The translations under genes were made by a program, and so were the position numbers. From contig CAXKVR010000637.1 in assembly GCA_964058845.1 (NCBI GenBank), forward strand, positions 1-22,776: 22,776 bases of DNA, read 5' to 3'. The DNA comes from Carex sylvatica (taxonomy: Eukaryota > Streptophyta > Magnoliopsida > Poales > Cyperaceae). Positions 18,351-22,776 of this stretch are shown here, piece by piece (within the stretch, counting starts at the first letter, position 1; the number at the start of each line of letters is the position of its first letter). The notes below the pieces were generated by a model that saw only the letters and a program-made list of their open reading frames with translations, searched no databases and was not told the origin of the DNA.

Positions 18351-18939
18351 TCACTAATTAATTATATTGATTAACAAATGCAAACCACATTTAATTTCAT
18401 ACAACAAAATTAATCCAGTTTTATTCCAAGTCAATGTTGAATATATTGAATTTATCAACTTGTATATATGGATCCATTTACACAACTGTTTGCTACTCAA
18501 TGTAAATAATTTGAAATTACACACACCTAATTAATTGTAGGGGTGCAAACGGATAAGATACGGATCGGATAGTGATAAAATCATATATGTATCCGCTTTT
18601 ATTTTTGAATACAGATACAGAATATCAAATTATTTTCATAATATATTAAACTATATGGTATTTATCTACTATTTGATCATTCTCATGAAATGATCAGAAT
18701 TGATATTATATTAAATATGTACCATCATAGAAATATATAAAGATAGATCACTAATTAATTATTGATTAACAAATGTAAAACCACATTTTCATACAACAAA
18801 ATTAATTCAGTTTAATTCCAAGTCAATGTTTAATAATATTGAATTTATCAACTTGTATGGATCCATTTACACACAACTGTTTGCTAAATGTAATTTATTT
18901 GAAATTACACAACTATTAATTGATAAGGACACATAATTG

Positions 18940-19338
18940 TAGGGGTGCAGACGAATCAGATATAGATTGGATAGTGGTAAAATCATATCCGTACATGTTT
19001 TTATTTTTAAGTACGGATACTGATTGAATATAGAATATTCGTAGCTAGTTATATACATATATATTAAACTATATGATATATATCTAATATTTAAATACTG
19101 ATAATTAAAACTCGAAACTATATTTGTACATATATTCGGATATTAAATATTTATATCTAATTTTTGGATACAGATTCGAATATTAATTATCTGATCCGTG
19201 AGAAAGGGGAAGTAGTACAATTAATTAAGAAAAAGTTCTAGAATTGTTGTACTAAAAAATCGAGAGTTCGATTCCTCCTCACAACTTTGCTTCTGCGAAA
19301 GTTTTCAAAAAAAATTATCCGATCCGTTTGCACCCCCA
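18940..19338. mobile_element. hAT-type MITE with 8-bp target duplication
   Basis: Ends TAGGGGTGCAGACG on the left and TGGGGGTGCAAACGG read from the right. Perfect 8-bp direct repeat CATAATTG at 18932-18939 and 19339-19346, the hAT superfamily duplication length. The interior has GGAT/ATCC-rich subterminal words. It is interrupted by a 113-bp SINE-like insert, so the original size was about 271 bp. A left-half relic of the same element lies at 18538 to about 18672 in copy A of the duplication. Confidence 0.78.
19200..19312 (+). mobile_element. SINE-like tRNA-derived insertion (113 bp) nested in the hAT MITE
   Basis: It is flanked by a 15-bp direct repeat with one mismatch (AATTATCTGATCCGT at 19185-19199; AATTATCCGATCCGT at 19313-19327). 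It has a Pol III B-box match AGTTCGATTCC at 19265-19275 (10 of 11 to GGTTCGANTCC), a weak A-box-like TAGTACAA about 50 nt upstream, and a short A tail before the right repeat. The size is at the small end for plant SINEs. The SINE family is not identified. Confidence 0.65.
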
Positions 19339-19506
19339 CATAATTGGAAACAGTTATGTAAGACTTGGGATCGAGTTGTTAAGTTCATACATAGAATGGT
19401 GAAGGGGTAAATATATCCTATTCTTACCAAATACACACATGTGACATGTATACGACTATTGACCATTCTCATGAAATCAATGATAAGCATTGATAATATA
19501 TTAAAT

Positions 19507-19871
19507 GAGCCGATTATATATTTTTTGGTGACACCGAATTACACTCTCTATATTTAAAGTTTTTAAAGTTTAAATAGTCGATTCAAACCGTTCAACATAA
19601 TGGATATATTAAAACGTTGCATATTAAATTTTATATTTTTTTGATTTTTTTTTTTTATGAATAACAAAATCGCTATATTTAGACAATTGAATTTTCGTAC
19701 CCATCTTAATAAATAGTAAATAAATTTAAAAAAATGTATAAAATTTCATCTGCAAGCACATTTTAACATATCCATCATATTGAACGATTTGAATCGATTA
19801 TTTAGACTTTGAAAATATAGAGTGTAATCCGATCGGTGTCACCAAAAAAGAGTGTAAGTGGATCCCTCCTC
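19507..19871. mobile_element. Mutator-like foldback MITE (365 bp) with 9-bp target duplication
   Basis: Flanked by ATATTAAAT at 19498-19506 and 19872-19880. Copy A of the local duplication has the same site unoccupied (18708-18716). The inner arms pair well: TTTTTTGGTGACACCGA (from 19521) is matched exactly in inverted orientation at 19833-19849, and the arms continue through TCGATTCAAACCGTTCAACA-like text. Ends are GAG...CTC. Non-coding. Confidence 0.82.
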
Positions 19872-19969
19872 ATATTAAATATATACCATCATACAATTAT
19901 ACAGCTAACTAGGTAGATATATAGCAATTTAAACGGTAGTGACAAAATTGAAACGGAAATAATTAACGC

Positions 19970-20470
19970 GCATTAGAATATGGTAAATTAAGGTTATGCT
20001 ATTAACTAATTACTTTTTTTCAATCATTTCTTCGCTAATATTATTCAAAATAATGTTATTATTCTTTTGATTGGTGTTATATTCTGATGCATTCAAACAT
20101 AATCAAGTTGAAAAATTCAATTACTTTTCAAAATTAATGTACGGAAATTGGAAACATAATTTATAATATCAATATGGAATCCGGGATCCACATGTATTAA
20201 TTAATTAGTATATATGCACTGAAATTAGAAAAATAATTTATAAATGTAATATTTCAACATGGAATTCAAGATGTATGACTTGGAGTTGTTATTTAAAATT
20301 TCTATTCAAACATAATCAAGTTGAACATTTTATTTATAAAATATGTACTGAAATTGAGAAAATAATTTGTAAATAATTCATATGCAGCAGGATGTGCTGA
20401 GTTGGACTTGTTATATAAATTTTCTTCATACCCAACAAAGAATATATCAAGTTCGAAATTCTAATGGGAA
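19970..20470. repeat. Degenerate tandem repeat, 80-210 bp spacing
   Basis: ATTCAAACATAATCAAGTTG occurs at 20091 and 20304. GAAATTGGAAACATAATTTA, GAAATTAGAAAAATAATTTA and GAAATTGAGAAAATAATTTG recur at about 20145, 20220 and 20350. GGACTTGTTAT/GGAGTTGTTAT words repeat too. A decayed local array with no gene. Confidence 0.5.
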
Positions 20471-20523
20471 AAATCCTTTGTTATATTAACAAGGATATTA
20501 AATAGTTGGATGGTTTAATCTTC

Positions 20524-20647
20524 AACCTTTATTAAAAAAAAAAAATACATCAAATTCTTACCAAATACCATGTAAATATTATATTAACCTTTACTCAAAA
20601 AAAAGAATACATCAAATTCTTACCAAATACCATGTAAATATTATATT
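20524..20647. repeat. 62-bp tandem duplication
   Basis: Two adjacent units (20524-20585 and 20586-20647) share ATACATCAAATTCTTACCAA and ACCATGTAAATATTATATT almost perfectly, differing mainly in the A-run. A recent duplication. Confidence 0.9.
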
Positions 20648-20869
20648 TATCAATACAATTGTTAGCTGGCAATATATGTCACTAACCTTAAAAAAAAATC
20701 CTACCAAATATTACTTTTGACGATTCAAATTAATGGTTTGTACATCAATTTTCATTTAATTAGAATGTGATTTGTAGTTTATCAAAATGTCATTATTAAT
20801 GTTGTGATTTTTAAGTCATTTAATGAATAGTGACACTTGCATCAAATTTTATAATATTTTGTGTATATT

Positions 20870-21240
20870 GATCAGGATTGTCAAAATGCCTCATTGTGAT
20901 TTTTAAGATCCTTACCTTCGTTTTCAAAATTTAAATAGTCGATCTAAACTGCTCAATATGATCTCCATATTAAAATGTGCTTGGAGACCAAATTATATAT
21001 ATATTTTTTAAGACATTATATTATTTCTAGATAAGTAAATTTTTTTCTGTTAATTTTTGGATGCCTATCTAAAAGTTGTATAAAATTTTCAAAAAAAAAA
21101 TAATATTTGAGCTCCAAGCATATTTTAATACATAGATCATGTTGAGTTGTTCAGATTAGCTATTTAAACTTTGAAAATAATTATAAAGAACATGAGACAC
21201 GATGAGATATAAAATACATGAGACATTTGAACCCTACCTC
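20870..21240. mobile_element. Foldback MITE (about 371 bp)
   Basis: Inverted arms: GATCAGGATTGTCAAAATGCCTC on the left corresponds to GAGGTAGGGTTCAAATGTCTC read from the right. Deeper pairing runs through AATTTAAATAGTCGATCTAA and ATTAAAATGTGCTTGGAG, read against AGTTTAAATAGCTAATCTGA and ATTAAAATATGCTTGGAG. It shares its core with elements at 7085, 9591 and 19507. The flanks are AT-rich and no clear target duplication can be fixed. Confidence 0.72.
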
Positions 21241-21364
21241 ATATATTATATATATATATATGATATACATAATATTAAGCTAATTATTGTTATTTTTCAA
21301 ATTATAAATAGTATTCAACACAATATTCAAAATTGTAAGTCTAAAAGTCAATACATCCCCACCC

Positions 21365-21485
21365 AAGCTGGAATTGGGGTTATGCTATAAAGCAACTTTA
21401 ATTATCATTGGCAGGGACAAACTTTTGGTTGAATAATGCAATTTAACTAGAAGCTGGAATTGGGGTTATGCTATAAAGCAACTTT
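21365..21485. repeat. 35-bp direct repeat, 86 bp apart
   Basis: A 35-base stretch beginning AAGCTGGAATTGGGGTTATG is identical at 21365-21399 and 21451-21485. The spacer is unrelated. Possibly a recent duplication or a template-switch mark. Confidence 0.9.
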
Positions 21486-22346
21486 TACAAAAATACTAGA
21501 AAATTAAGTAAATTTACAATTCGTGGAAATAAGTTAAATGCAATGAACATGAAGTCAAGTCATTTGACTAGTTTCTGCATGTGTCAAGCTTTCTATTTTT
21601 TTTCTAACTAATATATAATTGGTAGGAAAGTGACGTAAAATTTGAATTAAAAAATTTCGGCTATATTAATTTAGAACTGAATTATCAATTCTTCGAGAAG
21701 TAATCAATGGTTGGAAATTTACAACGCTAATTATGTTCTATTTTTACAGACAAAATGATTGGGATCAAGTCATTATTTATATATTATTAATTTTAAAAAA
21801 GCGGCTGATCATATTTGAAATCCGTCTTGCAAAAGATTCACATGTGATTCAGAAATTTTGTGTCGTTAATTAAAGAAAATGAAATAACTAAAAATATAAT
21901 TTAAAAAAGAAAAGAAAAATAATGGTAAACTACTCATTTATGTAATTCCACTGAGTCCAATGAATTGATTTGATCTCTAAAAGTTCTGGCACATGATCTC
22001 CATTTTATAAATTGTGCCGAAATTTTTTAATCACAATTTTAATATTTAAAAATTATGATTTTTCTATTGATCTCTGAAAAATTCATACTTAATCACCCAC
22101 TCTAAACTGCGCATGACTAGTTTGTATGCATCTTACCCTCTTAAATTGGTGGGTCCCATTTGAACTTATATTGTTTTAGTATTGAGAATTGTATAGTTTG
22201 ATTTCTTTTAGTATGATCTATATAAATAATTTAAATTGTGGATCCTATTTGAATAATATAATTGATATTTAGTACGATCTTATGAATAATGGTGGGGGTT
22301 CAATTATATATTTCAACCTTTGTCTTTGTGGATTAATTGAAATGCT
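21486..22346. other. AT-rich stretch, nothing recognised
   Basis: I see no gene, no foldback with convincing ends and no array here. A GCGCATGACTAG word near 22108 resembles part of the hairpin at 22347. Confidence 0.4.
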
Positions 22347-22410
22347 AAGGTCATGCGCAGCTCAGTCATGACTAGCTGTTAGTTTGCAGCTCAGAGCTGT
22401 GCATGACCTT
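22347..22410. other. Hairpin with 17-bp arms
   Basis: AAGGTCATGCGCAGCTC (22347-22363) pairs with GAGCTGTGCATGACCTT (22394-22410) with a single mismatch, which is a G-U wobble if transcribed. The 30-nt loop contains the perfect palindrome AGTCATGACT. Could be a short cruciform or small-RNA precursor, or a relic of a foldback element. No expression evidence is available from sequence. Confidence 0.6.
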
Positions 22411-22616
22411 CAAGTCATGTGCAATTGTGAGTTTCATGATAAGTTTTAAAAAATTTAAATATTAATGATATGGTCAGAATTTCGAAATAAAGATGGTAAC
22501 TGAAAATTTTCGGATGAATTGTGAGATTAATAAATTAATTCTTGGTAGGTTGTCAGTCAATTATATTAGCAAGTTTTTTGAAAAGCATTTGTCCCTAAAA
22601 TGGTAAAGAAGGTATT

Positions 22617-22776
22617 TGTCACACCCTGTGGTCGCGACAGTCCTCCGCCATAAGTATACAACTCTGCGTACGCTTACAAGGTGGTTCACATTTCAATCAC
22701 CAATTCACAACACAATAATATGAAAACTAAGTTCATAAATATATGAATCAAAGTAAACAGTCTGGTCAGAGTTTAA
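22617..22776. other. Possible edge of a dispersed repeat (LTR-like start)
   Basis: Composition shifts abruptly at TGTCACACCCTGTGGTCGCG, a TG-start word seen in some plant LTRs, and the segment runs off the window. No LTR partner, primer-binding site or coding region is available to test this. Confidence 0.25.

Larger units (their letters stand above)
18351..19920. repeat. Tandem duplication; first copy deleted, second copy carrying inserts
   Basis: Copy A (18351-18747) and copy B (18748 to about 19920) begin with the same text (TCACTAATTAATTAT, GATTAACAAATG, CATACAACAAAATTAAT, TATTGAATTTATCAACTTGT). Both contain the left half of the hAT MITE and both end with CATTCTCATGAAAT and TACCATCATA. 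Copy A lacks the right half of the MITE and the segment after it; its deletion junction is near 18670 (ACTATTTGATCATTCTC). Copy B additionally carries a SINE-like insert and the MITE at 19507. Confidence 0.7.

Overview
The window is nuclear DNA of a flowering plant. Evidence: genes with short AU-rich GT-AG introns, a plant CPRD49-type GDSL esterase, a plant organellar mTERF family member, plant-type RING/IBR modules, long AT-rich intergenic stretches, and many small foldback transposons, a SINE-like insert and other retroposition marks. I cannot fix the species. No viral, bacterial or organellar genes are seen.

Layout. 1-357 (minus): 5' part of an mTERF gene cut by the window edge. 2778-3932 (minus): its complete tandem paralogue. 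The duplication includes the 5' leader and a GGCCCA/AGCCCA-rich proximal promoter. 5879-7590 (plus): six-exon SGNH/GDSL esterase, 235 aa, with a MITE in its last intron. 8829-10926 (minus): a three-exon gene that I rebuild as three successive RBR-type RING1 modules followed by an IBR domain, with no RING2 (387 aa). A foldback MITE sits in its second intron. From about 11,000 to the end I find no convincing protein gene. This half is layered repeats: MITEs with 9-10 bp target duplications, a GAGCT-rich element, a degenerate array of four roughly 0.5-0.6 kb units holding a MITE and a retroposed transcript fragment, and a tandem duplication holding an hAT-type MITE that itself holds a SINE-like insert. 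Several insertions can be checked against paralogous empty sites inside the window.

Function. The genes do not form a pathway. mTERF proteins act in organelle gene expression, the esterase is a soluble hydrolase, and the RING/IBR gene is ubiquitin-related but lacks the catalytic RING2 module. The best candidate for something undescribed is the RING1-RING1-RING1-IBR gene. Its middle and last RING exons have no upstream in-frame ATG, and they join in frame through phase-1 introns.
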